This document shows, one piece after another, positions 36,917-49,439 of a stretch of 64,000 nucleotides of DNA. This DNA comes from Panax quinquefolius (lineage: Eukaryota > Streptophyta > Magnoliopsida > Apiales > Araliaceae). A program made the translations under genes and the position numbers. The notes beneath the pieces were generated by a model. The model had not been told where the DNA came from, made no database searches, and saw nothing but the letters and a program-made list of their open reading frames with translations. The DNA is taken from positions 7,108,437 through 7,172,436 of the forward strand of contig CM035160.1 of assembly GCA_020205615.1 (NCBI GenBank). The letters are read 5' to 3'. The number at the start of each line of letters is the position of its first letter. The stretch's first letter is position 1.

Positions 36917-37124
36917 ATTGAAGTTCAATCTGTAAATTTGGACTTCGAAATTTGAAAATGCAAATCCTAATTTTATTGAGGAAATATTTTGCCGTTCAGG
37001 TTTTCAGTTTTCTGCGACTGCAAGTGAGAGTGGCGGGAGCCTACAAATTTTTCCCCTGACAAACAGTAAATTACTAACAATTTTGTCATGGTTACATCGT
37101 AGCATGGAGCATGTACGACCATGG
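36917..37124. other. GCP4 upstream region
   Basis: Between the GCP4 leader hairpin and the hAT element at 37133. It probably holds the GCP4 promoter and the rest of the 5' UTR. No definite promoter element was recognised. Confidence 0.4.
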
Positions 37125-37132
37125 CCCATAGG

Positions 37133-37706
37133 GAAGGATGTAAATGAGTTGAACAAAAATTCGAATCCGAATTATATTTAAAAAAAATTATTCAGATTCG
37201 ACTCGATTCGAATATTTATTAATCGAATTTGATTCGACTCGATTCGAATATTTTTTCAAACTACTCGCGAGTTTCAAATTCAAGCTCAAATTCGAGTCTC
37301 CACATAATAATTAATTTTATAATAAATATAATTATAAATTGAATTTATTATTTTACTTAAAAATATATTTATTATCACACTTTGCAAATATAAAATCACA
37401 ATTAAAATTAAAAACAAAACAAAATAATAACTAAATATCCTAATTTGATTTAAATTTGTATATATTATAAGAGAATATATAGAACATCTAATCGAATATA
37501 TTAACCGATTATGTATCGAATCACAATAAAAAATTTGAGTAGTTTGAATGTTAAATGAGTCGAATATAACCTTGCTCAGATTCTACTCATATTTTTATTC
37601 GAACTATTTTTAATGCTCAGATTTGGATCATATTATTAACGAATCCGAGTATCGCTCGTATTTTTGCAAGTCGAGTCCGAACTGTGTTAACTCGTTTACA
37701 GCCTTA
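37133..37706. mobile_element. small hAT-type element upstream of GCP4
   Basis: The terminal sequence gaaggatgtaaatgag is inverted at the right end as ctcgtttacagcctta. Flanks are cccatagg (37125-37132) and cccatggg (37707-37714), an 8-bp duplication with one mismatch. Subterminal ttcgaat/attcgaa motifs are dense. It encodes nothing. The same family is present at 59992-60621 in a PARP2 intron. Confidence 0.8.
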
Positions 37707-38595
37707 CCCATGGGGTTAGGAGTAAAATAAGTTTAGTATCTAAAACAATTCAGATATCGTTGACATACATTAACATACATATTTTGATAACTTATATGAC
37801 TTACTCTGCACGTGAACCATCAAAATATATATCTATATAGACTTGTTGTTATTAATATGGTTACCAAAAATAATTTATAAATAATTTTATAAGGGTCAAA
37901 ATATAAATAAGTAAAATTATAAGACCCCGAACTTTTTATAAATAAAGATGAATTTTCTATAAATATTATTTTTGAATATTATGGAATAAATTTGATATAA
38001 TGTTATAGTTGTGGGTAATATTTATAAATTTTGCAAAAGTAAGCAAGTTGTTATAAAATATTCGTTTGGTCTTTAATATTCTTTTTGTGGGAAATATTCA
38101 GACGACTACTCAATCATTAGTGGACCCCATTAATGGAAGTATTGTCGTAGTTAGAAAAACGCACAAAATTATCTTTCTATAAAAATATCGGTGGAGGAGT
38201 TACTGTTAAACCGCTGTTGAACTACCCGTGGTAAAGAAATGCGATGTCTGGCGTGGTTGCGTAGTACACTCTGATTGATTATTGATCTTATACGAGAAGT
38301 CACTCATTATGCTCAATTATTACTACGATAATTCTTCGCATCATATCTCTTATATTATTGATTCAATTATTGTCACATGATCATCCTCATATAATATGTT
38401 ATATTATTAATTGAGGCATTACAAGTTATAAATGATTAATAATTGTTGAAAGATTAAAAATGTGTTGATTAAAAATAAAATGATTGTGGTAATATTTATT
38501 CAATCCTCGATGTATATAAAGAGTCTGTTATGAGACGTTTGTGGTAAGTTTGATTATTTTATGGGGGGCCCATATGTCATCATCTAAGAGTCTCT

Positions 38596-38860
38596 TCATC
38601 GATAGTAATTACCTTTGTGAATAGTAATTACCTTCAATCGATAGTATTTACCTTCAATCGATAGTAATTACCTTTGTGAATAGTAATTACCTTCTTCAAT
38701 AGTAATTACCTTCTTCATAGTATTTACCTTCGTCAATAGTATTTACCTTCGTCAATAGATAGTAATTACCTTTGTGAATAGTAATTACCTTCTTCAATAG
38801 TATTTACCTTCAATCGATAGTAATTACCCCTTCGCAAATAGTAGTTGTCCCTTCATATTA
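38596..38860. repeat. 20-23 bp tandem array in 5' LTR of D
   Basis: About twelve copies of a unit reading tagtaattacctt followed by cgtcga, cttcaa, caatcga or tgtgaa. The corresponding array of the 3' LTR is at 47220-47465, with some copies missing or changed. Confidence 0.8.
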
Positions 38861-39364
38861 CCAAGAGTTAACTCGCCTCTTCTGATTGTTCCAAGGGTTA
38901 ATTACCCCTTCATGAAATAAGTAGTTGTCTCTTCATATTACCAAGAGTCATTTTGACCTTCTTCGTTAAGACTCAAGAACCACCCTCGCTTTTTATATAA
39001 ATAGAAAGCTCATTCCTTCATTATTTCTTACGAATTCAATTGAAACTCTGAGAGAGAAACTATGGAGAAAGAAGAAAAGTATTCTATTACTTCACTTTGT
39101 CAATATTCATTTCTTCTAAGGTAGGGAATATTATTTGTTGTACCGTAAGGGTGTTATTCTTTTTATTCATGAAGAGAACTTCATTATTCCATTCTTTATT
39201 ATTACATTGGAATAACTCTTGTAAAAGTGGCATACCCTATACATAACTTGTATATCGGCAGATACCCTATACTTGGTGAAATCCTTATGTTGTTCCATTC
39301 TTATTTATTCTCATTGGAATAACTTTGTATCGTGGTTTACCTATACTTGGTGACATTCTTCTAT

Positions 39365-39605
39365 TATTCATCTTTATTATTACATTGGAACATCCTCATG
39401 CATGTGTTTTACACCGGACCGGTTCCGTTTTATTATTCTGTTTGGAACATCACATGCATGTGTGTTTTACACCGGACCTGGTTCCGCTTTTTATCATTCT
39501 GTTGGAATATCCTATCATGTGTGTTTTACACCGGATCAGTTCCATCTTTATTATTACATTGGAACATCCCGCTTGTGTGAATTTCACCTTACCGGTTCCG
39601 TTATT
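39365..39605. repeat. 60-bp tandem units in 5' LTR of D
   Basis: Four to five units of ..attattacattggaacatc.. then gtgttttacacc and ggttccg. Counterparts are at 47885-48205 (3' LTR of D) and, inverted, at 12575-12815 and 18700-18930 (LTRs of C), so the array predates the split of C and D. Confidence 0.8.
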
Positions 39606-40980
39606 ATTATTACATTGAATAACTCGCCTACATCAAGCACCGCATGCGTGGTGATTTCTTTTGTTATTCCATTCTTTATTATACCCAGGTTGGTTAAAAC
39701 TTTGACTTCTATACTCTATGAAATTAGTGGAATATCTTTGATATTTGCGGCTTCATCCAAAGATCCTTTCATGGAAATATTCTTCTCGATATTCTTAAAT
39801 TTTACTCTACAAAGCGATGTCGTGTTGACATTTGGATGTTATTGGTTCCTAGATAAATTAATTCTTGAACTTGTTTTATTGAATATCATTGTCATCATCC
39901 TCATGTTTATATTATGTTGAAAGTCATCTCAGTGGCACAGTGCATGCGTAGATGGACTTGGTATGATTATGACCGAGGGGACTATTCGGTGTAATCATGG
40001 CCCAGTAATGTTACAAATGATATGGTAAAAATCCTCGATGGTAGTAGTGCATTGATGGATGATTGTTGGCACGATCATGACCATTGATGAATACACGAAT
40101 ATCCTTGGCCGTAGTAGTATGGATAATTTGTGGTTGTGACCGTAGTGCATTGATGAACAGTTGTTGGCATGATCATGACCATTAATGAATACACAACTAT
40201 TCTTTGCTGTAGTGCATGAATAATTGTGGTCGTGATACTAAAGAATATCCTTGGCCGTAGTGCAGGGGTGATTCGATGATGTGGAATATTTATTAAAGCT
40301 AAGTCTCGGTATAATGATGATGAAAAAATCTTTTAAATCATAAAAGATAGTAGATTTTATTCTCTACTTGACTCTTTTAATGGATTGCATGTTCATTGCA
40401 GTTAAACTTGATGTCAATTGTATTTTATCGGTTTAACAACTTCGTTGAAGACTAATGATAATTTATTCTGCATTATCTTAGTCATAATATTTTCTCTTGA
40501 GCTAGTTGAGCTCACCCTTTCTTTTTCACCGTTATTCTCTTGAAATGAGAATATAAATTTGGGGCAAGTCGGGGAGCGGAGTAATGGTCCGAGGAGGATA
40601 GCATTAGTAGTCCTCACTATTCCGTGAAATAGTGTGATAATAATTGTAATGAGGACTCCTTTTGAGTTTGTATGATCTTTAGTAGACAATATTTGTATTC
40701 AAACTCACGCTTTATATAAGTATTGTATACCTACGAGTTATATTAGTAAGTTGTATTTAAATTACATACCATGTATCCGACTACCCAAGATGGGTGATGT
40801 ATACCTAATTTTGGGGGCGTCACAGTTGGTATCAAAGCTTAGGGATATGATCCCTGGCTAAGATGTGAGAATAGTACTAGGAGGGGAGAGACGGGGAATA
40901 CCTTCGCTAGTATGACCTACCTAAGTTATGTGCTATTTTATTGATCGGTCAGAATATAGGGATAATTTGTTACAAATTAT

Positions 40981-41885
40981 TCGGTGTAATCAGAGACTAT
41001 TCGGTGTAATCATGACCGTAATGTTACAAATGATGTGGTAAAAATCCTCAGTGGCCGTAGTGCATTGATGGACAGTTGTTGGCATGATCATGACCATTAA
41101 TGAATACACAAATATTCTTGGCCCGTAGTGCATGAATAATTGTGGTCGTGATACTAAAGGATATCCTTGGCCGTAGGTGCGGGGTGATTTGATGATGTGG
41201 AATATTTATTAAAATTTGAGTCTCGGTATAACATGATGAAAAACCTTTTAAAACCTAAAAGATAGTAGACTTTATTTTCTACTTGACTCTTTTAATGGAT
41301 TGCATATTCAAATACCGCAGTTAAACCGGTTGTCTATTGTATTTTATCGGTTTAACATTGTTGAAGACTATTGATAATTTATTACGCATTATCTTAGTCA
41401 TAATATTTCTTCTTTGGGCTAGTTGAGCTCACCCTTTCTTTCACCGTTTCTCTTGAAATGATAAAATAGGCGGGACGAGTCGGGGAAACGAGTGATGGTC
41501 CTGAAAGATAGCATTAGTAGTCCTCACTATTCAGAAAATAGTGTGATAATAATCTGTAATGAGGACTTTTTATTTGAGTTTGTATAATATCTAGTAGAGC
41601 GATATTTGTATTTAAACTCACGATTTATGTCGTATTGTACCTGCAGCGCTTATGTTAATAAGTTGTTTTTAAATTACATACCATGTAAGTATCGACCCAA
41701 GATGGGTGATGTATACCTAATTTTGGGGCGCCACAATTGAGTATCGAGCTTAGGATATGATCCTGGCTAAGATGTGAGAATAGTACTAGGAGGGAGCAGG
41801 CAGGGAATACCTTCGCTAGTATGACTACCTAAGTTTATGTCTTTATTTTATTGGTTGGTCGGAAGATAGGGATAATTTGTTACAT
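40981..41885 (+). repeat. tandem duplication of the LTR 3' end and leader in element D
   Basis: After the true 5' LTR, primer site and about 155 bp of leader, the sequence returns at about 40981 to attcggtgtaatca.., which occurs in the LTR near 39984. It repeats the last 750 bp of the LTR to ..gggcgccaca (41734), then a second degenerate primer site (ttgagtatcgagctta) and a second leader (..aggagg..accttcgctagtatgac..). Gag starts after this second copy. Confidence 0.8.
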
Positions 41886-41922
41886 GTCAATTAACCTTTT
41901 GTTTTGTGGCGAGATCTCGAAA

Positions 41923-43060
41923 ATGACATCCGAGAATATTGAGAATAAGAATGGAGCGCATGAGCGATTGTTGATTCACCACATATCAATAATCGTGGAT
42001 AATGTGCATCGGAAAGGCAACAATCCTCATGCAAAACAACAACACCGACCAAATGATGAATGATCAAATGTTCGGAGGCTTTATGCAATTTATGCAACAA
42101 TGAAAGTAGAGCGACTCTGTCCAAAACGTAGGTGGAAACACGGAAAACTCTCGGGCGGTCACCGCTAAAACAATTCAAGGAGCTGGGACCACCGAGTTTA
42201 AGGAGAGCCAAAACCACTTACAAGGAAGCATGGATAAAGCAGATTACCAAGATATTTGATGTCTTGGGATGCTCCGAGAAGCAAAAGGTTCCCTTCACGC
42301 TTTATGTTCGCGGAGAGAGGCGATTCTTGGTGGGAATCGGTAAAACGTACTCAACTCTTTGTCTTGAAGATATCTTGGGAGAAGTTCCAGAGTCGTTCAA
42401 CGACAAATACTTTCACGAAAGTATTCGCCATACGTGAAGGAGGTGGAATTTATCAAGTTGAAACAAAACAATATGGCCGTGTCGCATGATACGAGGCAAA
42501 ATTTGCGGAGTTATCACGGTTTACGTCCCCACTGGTGGATAATGAAGAGAGAATGGCGCGAATGGTTTTAAGAGGTTTGAAGTCGAGATACGTCGAACAT
42601 CTTATTTCTCATAAACCGTGTTTGTATTCGGATGTTGTAAATAGGGCTCGATTAGTGGAAGCGCGATAACGAGTCAGCAACGCAACTAAAAAGAGAGCGG
42701 CAAAATTATAATACCAAATGAGAGTAGTCATCGGCGGTGACAACAAGCGTGGAGGGAATCATCAACAGGATATGGTAACCACTTGGTGGTAATCGTAGGC
42801 CAAAACAATAAGAATGGACATTTCAAGAAAAGGAGATTCAACAATGATGGAAAGACGTCGGACCAAAGACCAGTTGTTAAGGAAGGAGAAAGACCACCTA
42901 TCATATGCTTCAAATGCGGAGGAGAGGACACATCGATCAAATCAAGCCCATGTCGTCCAAAGCATGTTATAATTGTGGAAGAGAGGTCACTTAGCTCGAT
43001 TTTGTCGTTTCATCAAGACAAATTCAACTAGGATGGAGGCACCAAAGGCCATCCCGAAAA
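41923..43060 (+). pseudogene. gag of element D
   Basis: Begins MTSENIENKNGAHER at 41923. Later frames contain FKELGPPSLRRAKTT (42170), CLGMLREAKGS and the GDSWW box (42315). At 42890-43025 two CCHC-type zinc knuckles can be traced (CFKCGGE.. and CYNCGRE..), each losing frame after the first half. It binds and packages element RNA in the family; here it is frame-shifted at least five times. Confidence 0.8.
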
Positions 43061-43119
43061 AGTCAAAACCAGAAAATCTGAGGAGGCGTTTGTTGTGACC
43101 TCCCGAGAGCAAGGAACCC

Positions 43120-43725
43120 ACATGAGGTCATCACGGGTAAGCTTATCATAAACTCTAATGTAGTCTATACTTTATTTGACACCGGTTCTACCCATTCTTT
43201 TATTTCTCCTACTTGCGCTCTCATCGATTAAATTTGACTCGGAGAAATTAGACTTTGACTTATCTGTGGAAACTCCGTTGGGAGAAACCTTCATTACATC
43301 CAATTTGCTTATAAGTCTTGTTTGGTTCAAATCGGTACCCTCACATTACACCGTCGATCTTATTTCATTAAAAATACTTGCATTTGACGTGATTTTAGGG
43401 ATTGATTGGTTAACTACTTATCATGCAAAAAATTGATTGTTTTCGTAAGGTTGTTAGCTTTCATATTCCTAATCAACCTATTATGCGAATTCAAACGACC
43501 AAACCATTAAAATCAATCACGGTCATCTCAAGCCATAAAGCTATTCGTTTATTGAAAAGCGGATGTCGAGCTTTCTTAGCTCATATCACAGATTTAAACA
43601 AAAATACGCCGGTTTTGAGCGATATTTCTATTGTTAATAAATTTCTGACGTATTCTCAAAGAACTTCCCAGCCTACCCCGGAGCGTGAAATTGAATTTTG
43701 TATCGACCTTGAACCCGTCTAAAAC
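43120..43725 (+). pseudogene. aspartic protease of element D
   Basis: The active-site DTGS lies at 43178-43189 within YTLFDTGSTHSFISPTCA. SEKLDFDLSVETPLGETFIT and DVILGIDWLTTYHA follow. IDCFRKVVSFHIPNQP (43427 on) is one frame off, so at least two frameshifts break it. Confidence 0.8.
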
Positions 43726-44450
43726 CTATTTCCAAAGCCCCATATCGAATGGCTCTATTGAACTTGAGTTAAAGACCCAACCGCAAGAATTATTAGACAT
43801 TGGCTTTATTAAGTCCTAAGACTTCTCCTTGGGTGCTCTCTGTTACTATTAGTGAAGAAGAAGAAAAGATGGGAGTATGCGACTTTGTATTGATTATCGG
43901 GAGTTGAATCATGTCACCATAAAAATAGGTATCCATTGCCCACGTATTGATGACTGTTTGACCAATTGCAAGGAGCCAAATTCTTTTCAAAGATTGATAT
44001 TCGTTCCGATATCACTAATTGAAGATTAGAACGTGACATTCCAAAGACGGCTTTGAACTCGATGCGGGCATTATGAATTCTGAGTCATGTCCTTTGGATT
44101 GACTAATGCTCCTCTTTGCCTTCATGGATATGATGAACCGAGTATTCAAGGAATATTTAGATCACTTTGTGGTCGTCTTTATTGATGACATCCTTATTTA
44201 TTCCAAAAGCCGTGAAGATCATGAAAAACACTTGAGGTCGACACACCAAAAGCTTCGTGAATATAAGCTTTATGCCAAGTTGAAGAAATGCGAGTTACGG
44301 CAAGAAGTAGCATTCCTTGGGCACGTGGTATCAAGTCATGGAATATCTGTTGACCCAAAGAAAGATTGAAGCTATTCAAAGTCGGGAACAACCTAAATCG
44401 ATGATGAAATCGTAGCTTTCTCGATTTAAATTTGGTTATTATCGGAGATT
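43726..44450 (+). pseudogene. reverse transcriptase of element D
   Basis: Contains the palm-domain segments [20 protein letters not shown] and [19 protein letters not shown] (44106-44240), with the catalytic FIDD, followed by [20 protein letters not shown]. The upstream finger region (43800-44040) is split among three frames. Confidence 0.85.
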
Positions 44451-44940
44451 CGTGGAAGGATTTTCTCGAATCGCTACTCCATCGACTTCACCGACTCGAA
44501 AAGATACAAAGTTCGATTGGAGCGAAGAATGTGAGAAGAGTTTTCAAGAACTCAAGAGGAGACTTATTTCAAAGACTGTTACGTGAATACCATCTCGCCT
44601 CGGAGGATTTGTCATCTCTGGTGATGCTTGAGCAAAGTGTTGGGATGTGTTCTCATGCAACATGGAAAAGTTATAGCATATGCCTCATGACAACTCAAAG
44701 AATATGAGATGAATTATCCTACTCATGATCTAGAGTTGGCGTTTGTTGTCTTCAGCACTTAAAATTTGGAGGCATTACTTTTATGGGGAGAAAGTGGAGA
44801 TCTTTACGGATCATAAAAGCCTCAAATATTTCTTCACTCAAAAGGAACTAAACATGCGACAACGACGTTGGCTTGAATCTGTTGAAAAGATTATGATCAT
44901 ACCATCCAGAAAAGCGAGCGTGGTAGTGGCGCATTGATCG
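44451..44940 (+). pseudogene. RNase H region of element D
   Basis: Encodes [20 protein letters not shown] and [20 protein letters not shown] (44755-44885), the characteristic C-terminal half of gypsy RNase H. The N-terminal half is broken by frameshifts around 44600-44740. Confidence 0.8.
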
Positions 44941-45149
44941 AGTAGAAAATCATATCTGATAGCACGTGCGTTATTGTCAACGCATGAAGGCCCATTTTGT
45001 GTGACTTGCAAAGGATGGAGATAGAGTTAAAGACTTGAGAGGACGCGTGTGATGATAAGCGAGTATCTGAGTAGAACCGACTTTAATCGATAAAGTTAAA
45101 GTCGCTCAAGCTACGGACTGGAGTCGATCGTATGAGGAAGAAAGTGCAA

Positions 45150-46130
45150 GAAGGTGCTATCTAAGAAGCAAGAATCGATGAAGAAGGAATACTTGAGTCA
45201 ACTCCGGACTTTGTGTTCTAACGACCACGATTTAAAGTATAATATCATGATGGAGCGCACAACACACCATTTGCAATCCATCCGGAGTACCAAAATGTAT
45301 CGTGATATTAATACATACATTTTGGTGGAGCAATATGAAGAGAGATATAATATTTGTTTATCTCAAGGTGTCTAACTTGTCAACGAGTTAAAGCGGAGCA
45401 TCAAGTACCAAAAGGTCCATTGCAACCACTTGAAATTCCAAAATGGAAGTGGGAGCACATTACCATGGATTTCGTTCTGGCCTTCCTAAGGTTTCTCAAG
45501 GCATTGATGCGACTTGGGTCATTGTTGATAGATTGACCAAGTCTGCTCATTTCTTCCGAATCTGAAAACTTATACACTTGAACGTCTTGCTTCAGTATGT
45601 ATATAAACGAGATTGTAAGACCGCATGGTATCCGATATCCATAGTTTCTGATCGAGACCCAATATTCACTTCACGATTTTGGGTTAGTTTGCAAAAAGTT
45701 ATGGGCACAGACTTACGATTTAGCTCGACATATCATCCTCAGACGGACGGACAGTCGGAGAGGACTATTCAAACTCTTGAAGATCTATTAAGACTCTGTG
45801 TCCTTGATTTCAAGAGGAGTTGGGACAAGTTCTTACCATTGGTGGAGTTTTCCTACAACAACAGTTATCAAGCAAGTATTGGCATGGCTCCATTCGAAGT
45901 GTTGTATGGAAGAAAGTGTCATTCTCAAATATGCTGGGATGAGGTGGGTGAAGCAACGTTGTTGGGACCGAAGTTGGTACGTATGACTACGAAAAAGATT
46001 CAAACGATCCGACAACGTATAAAAACCTCACAAAATCGACAAAAGAGTTATGCTGATCTTCATCGAAAAGACGTGGAATTCGATATAGGAGATCATGTGT
46101 TGTTAAGAGTTGCTCCATGGAAATGAGTTC
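45150..46130 (+). pseudogene. integrase of element D
   Basis: The zinc-binding region ends [20 protein letters not shown] (45366 on). The first Asp is in WEHITMDFV, the second in VSDRDPIFTSRFW (45636 on) and the Glu in [12 protein letters not shown] (45745 on). The C-terminal core and GKPF-like segment reads GRKCHSQICWDEVGEATLLG and RQKSYADLHRKDVEFDIGDH. The frame 45578-46126 is open for 182 codons, the best-preserved pol part of the window. Confidence 0.88.
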
Positions 46131-46539
46131 TGAAGATTTGGAAAGAGAGAAAACTTAATCCTCGATTCATCGGTCCTTTTAATCCTCGATCGAGTAGGAA
46201 CTGGCTTTATAGACGCTTTCTGCCAAATATGTCTCGTGTTCATAACGTTTTCACATATCCATATTACGTAAATATGTGAAAGACCCGAACCATATTATTG
46301 AGTTAGAACCGGACGAAATAGCGGAAGATTTGACGTATGAAGAGGTTCTGTTCAATTTTGGATAAGAAGGAACATATTCTACGCTCCAAGTTATACCTCA
46401 AGTCAAAATTTTATGGAGGAACCACGATGTTGAGGAAATGACTTGGGAGTTAGAATCAAAAATGAAATCAAGGTATCCTTACCTCTTGACATACCAGTCG
46501 TACCCTAATTTCGGTAATAAATTTCATAAGAAGGGAGGT
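46131..46539 (+). pseudogene. integrase tail, chromodomain remnant and polypurine tract of element D
   Basis: Frames read HIIELEPDEIAEDLTYEEVL, then QVKILWRNHDVEEMTWELES and KMKSRYPYLL, the pattern of chromovirus chromodomain ends. The polypurine tract aagaagggaggt is at about 46528-46539, immediately before the 3' LTR. Confidence 0.75.
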
Positions 46540-49434
46540 TGTAAGACCCCACTTTTATAAATAAAGATGAATTTTCTATAAATATTATTTTTGAATATTA
46601 TGGAATAAATTTGATATAATGTTATAGTTGTGGGTAATATTTATAAATTTTGCAAAGTAAGCAAGTTGTTATAAAATATTCGTTTGGTGGGAATATTCTT
46701 TTTGTCGGGGAATATTAAATGCGACTCGATCATTAATGGACCCCATTAACGGAAGTATTATTAAGTAGTTAAAAAACGACAAAATTATCTTTCTATAAAA
46801 ATATCGGTGGAGGAGTTACCGTTTAAAAGCATTGAACTACCCGGTGGTAAAAAATACGATGTACGCTGGCATTGGTTGCATAAGTAGACACTGCGGTATT
46901 GATTATTGATGCTTATACGAGAAAGTCACCAATATGCTTCAATTATTGCTCGATAATTCTTTGCATCATATCTCTTATATTATTGATTCAATTATTGTCA
47001 CAAAGATTATCCTGATATAATATGTTATATTATTAATTGAGACGACAAGTTATAAATGATTAATAATTGTTGAAAGATTAAAAATGTGTTGATTAAAAAT
47101 AAAATGATTGTGGTAATATTTATTCAATCCTTGATGTATATAAAGAGTGCATTATGAGACGTTTGTGGTAAGTTTGATTATTTTATGGGGGCCCATATGT
47201 CATCATCTCTAAGAGTCTCTTCGTCGATAGTAATTACCTTTGTGAATAGTAATTACCTTCGTCGATAAGATATTTACCTTCGTCGATAGTAATTACCTTT
47301 GTGAATAGTAATTACCTTCTTGATAAGAATTACCTTCTTCATAGTATTTACCTTCGTCAATAGTATTTACCTTCGTCGATAGTAATTACCTTTGTGAATA
47401 GTAATTACTTTCTTCAATAAAGATTTACCTTCGTCGATAGTAATTACCCTTCATAATAATAGTAGTTGTCTCTTCATATTACGAAGAGTCATTTTGACCC
47501 TTCGTTAAGACTCAAGAGCCACCCTCGGTTTTTCTATAAATAGAAAGCTCATTCCTTCATTATTTCTTACGAATTCAATTGAAACTCTGAGAGAGAAACT
47601 ATGGAGAGAAGAAGAAAAAATTATATTTACTTCACTTTGTCGATATTCATTCTTCTAAGGTAGGGAATATTATTTGTTGTGCTGTAAGTAAGGGTGTTAT
47701 TCTTTTTATTCATGAAAAGAACTTCATTATTCCATTCTTTATTATTACATTGGAATAATCAGTAAAAGTGGCATACCCTATACATAACTTGTATATACGC
47801 GGCATACCTATACTTGGTGAAATCCTTATGTTGTTCCATTTTATTTATTCTTTGGAATAACTTTGATAATGTGGTTTACCTATACTTGGTGACATTCTTC
47901 TATTATTCATCTTTATTATTACATTGGAACATCCTCATGCATGTGTTTTACACCCACTGGTTCCGCTCTTTATTATTACATTGGAACATCCATGCGTGTG
48001 TTTTACAATTTAACTGGTTCCGCTCTTTATTATTACTGTTGGAACATCACATGCATTTTGTTTTACACCTGACTGGTTCCGTCTTTATCATTCTCGTTAG
48101 AATATCCTATCGTGTGTTTTACACCGGATCTCGTTCCATCTTTATTATTCTGTTGGAACATCCCGCTTGGTGTGAATTTCACCTTACACCGTTCCGTTAT
48201 TATTATTACATTGGAATAACTTTCCTCTGCGTAATCTGCATGCATGGTGATTTCTTTTGTTATTCCATTCTTTATTATACCCAAATGGTTAAAACTTTGA
48301 CTTCTATACTCTATGAAATTAGTGGAATATCTTTGATATTTAAGGCTTCATCCAAATCCTTTCATGGAAATATTCTTCTCGGTATTCTTGAATTTTACTC
48401 TACAAAGCGATGTCATGTTTGTGATTTGGATGTTATTGGTTCCTAGATAAATTAATTCTTGAACTTGTTTTATTGAATATCATTGTCATCATCCTCATGT
48501 TTATATTATGTTGAAAGTCATCTCGTGGCTTTGTAGTGCATAGATGGACTTGGTATGATTATTATGACGAGGACTATTCGGTTGTAATCATGGTAATAAG
48601 TAATGTTACAAATGATATGGTAAAAATCCTCGATGGTAGTAGTGCGTTGATGGATGATTGTTGGCATGATCATGACCATTGATGAATACATCGAATATCC
48701 TTGGCCAGTAGTGCATGGATAATTTGTGGTTGTGACCCGTAGTGCATTGATGAGCAGATTGTTGGCATGATCATGACCATTAATGAATACACAACTATTC
48801 TTTCTTGTCAGTAGTGCATGAATAATTGTGGTCGCGATATATCTTAAGAATATCCTTGGCGAAGTAGTAGTGCGGGGTGATTCGATGATGTGGAATATTT
48901 ATTAAAGCTAAGTCTCATTTATAATAAATGATGAAAAATCTTTTTAAATCATAAAAGATAGTAGATTTTATTCTCTACTTGACTCTTTTAATGGATTGCA
49001 TGTTCACCGCAGCTTAAACTTGATGTCAATTGTATTTTATCGGTTTAACAACATTGTTGAAGACTAATGATAATTTATTCTGCATTATCTTAGTCATAAT
49101 ATTTTCTCTTGAAATAGTTGAGCTCACCCTTTTCTTTCACCGTTCTCTTGAGAAATGAGAATATAAATTTGGATTTAGTCGGGGAACGGAGTAATGGTCC
49201 GGAGGATAGCATTAGTAGTCCTCACTATTCGTGAAAATAGTGTGATAATAATTGTAATGAGGACTCCTTTTTGAGTTTGTATGATCTTTAGTAGACAATA
49301 TTTGTATTCAAACTCACGCTTTTTTGTCGTATTGTTATACTGACAGCTTATATTAGTAAGTTGTATTTAAATTACATACCATATATCCGACTACCCAAGA
49401 TGGGTGATGTATACCTAATTTTGGGGGCGTTACA
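46540..49434 (+). repeat. 3' LTR of element D
   Basis: TGTAAGACCCC to GGGGGCGTTACA. It is collinear with 37918-40824, with many 1-4 base indels. It lacks the extra LTR-end unit that follows the 5' LTR. Confidence 0.9.
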
Positions 49435-49439
49435 AAAAT

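Larger units (their letters stand above)
37918..40824 (+). repeat. 5' LTR of element D
   Basis: From tataagacccc to gggggcgtcaca. It contains a short-unit array at 38596-38860 (tagtaattacctt.. about 12 copies) and four to five units of about 60 bp at 39365-39605 (ttggaacatc..gtgttttacaccgga..ggttccg). The segment 39960-40824 recurs at 40981-41734. Confidence 0.9.
37918..49434 (+). mobile_element. full-length Ty3/gypsy element D (Tekay/Del-type chromovirus)
   Basis: LTRs 37918-40824 and 46540-49434 (each about 2.9 kb) flank gag, protease, reverse transcriptase, RNase H, integrase and chromodomain in that order. A perfect 5-bp target duplication aaaat (37913-37917 and 49435-49439) is present. 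The primer site ttggtatcaaagcttaggg (40826 on) matches the initiator-Met tRNA 3' end, and a polypurine tract (aagaagggaggt) precedes the 3' LTR. The first two bases of the 5' LTR are TA rather than TG. The coding frames are broken by small indels. A second LTR-end-plus-leader unit precedes gag (see 40981-41885). Confidence 0.93.

Noticed and set aside
38596..38860. Short regularly repeated units resembling a CRISPR array
   Set aside because: Units are directly adjacent without unique spacers, lie in a plant LTR, and recur in the other LTR.
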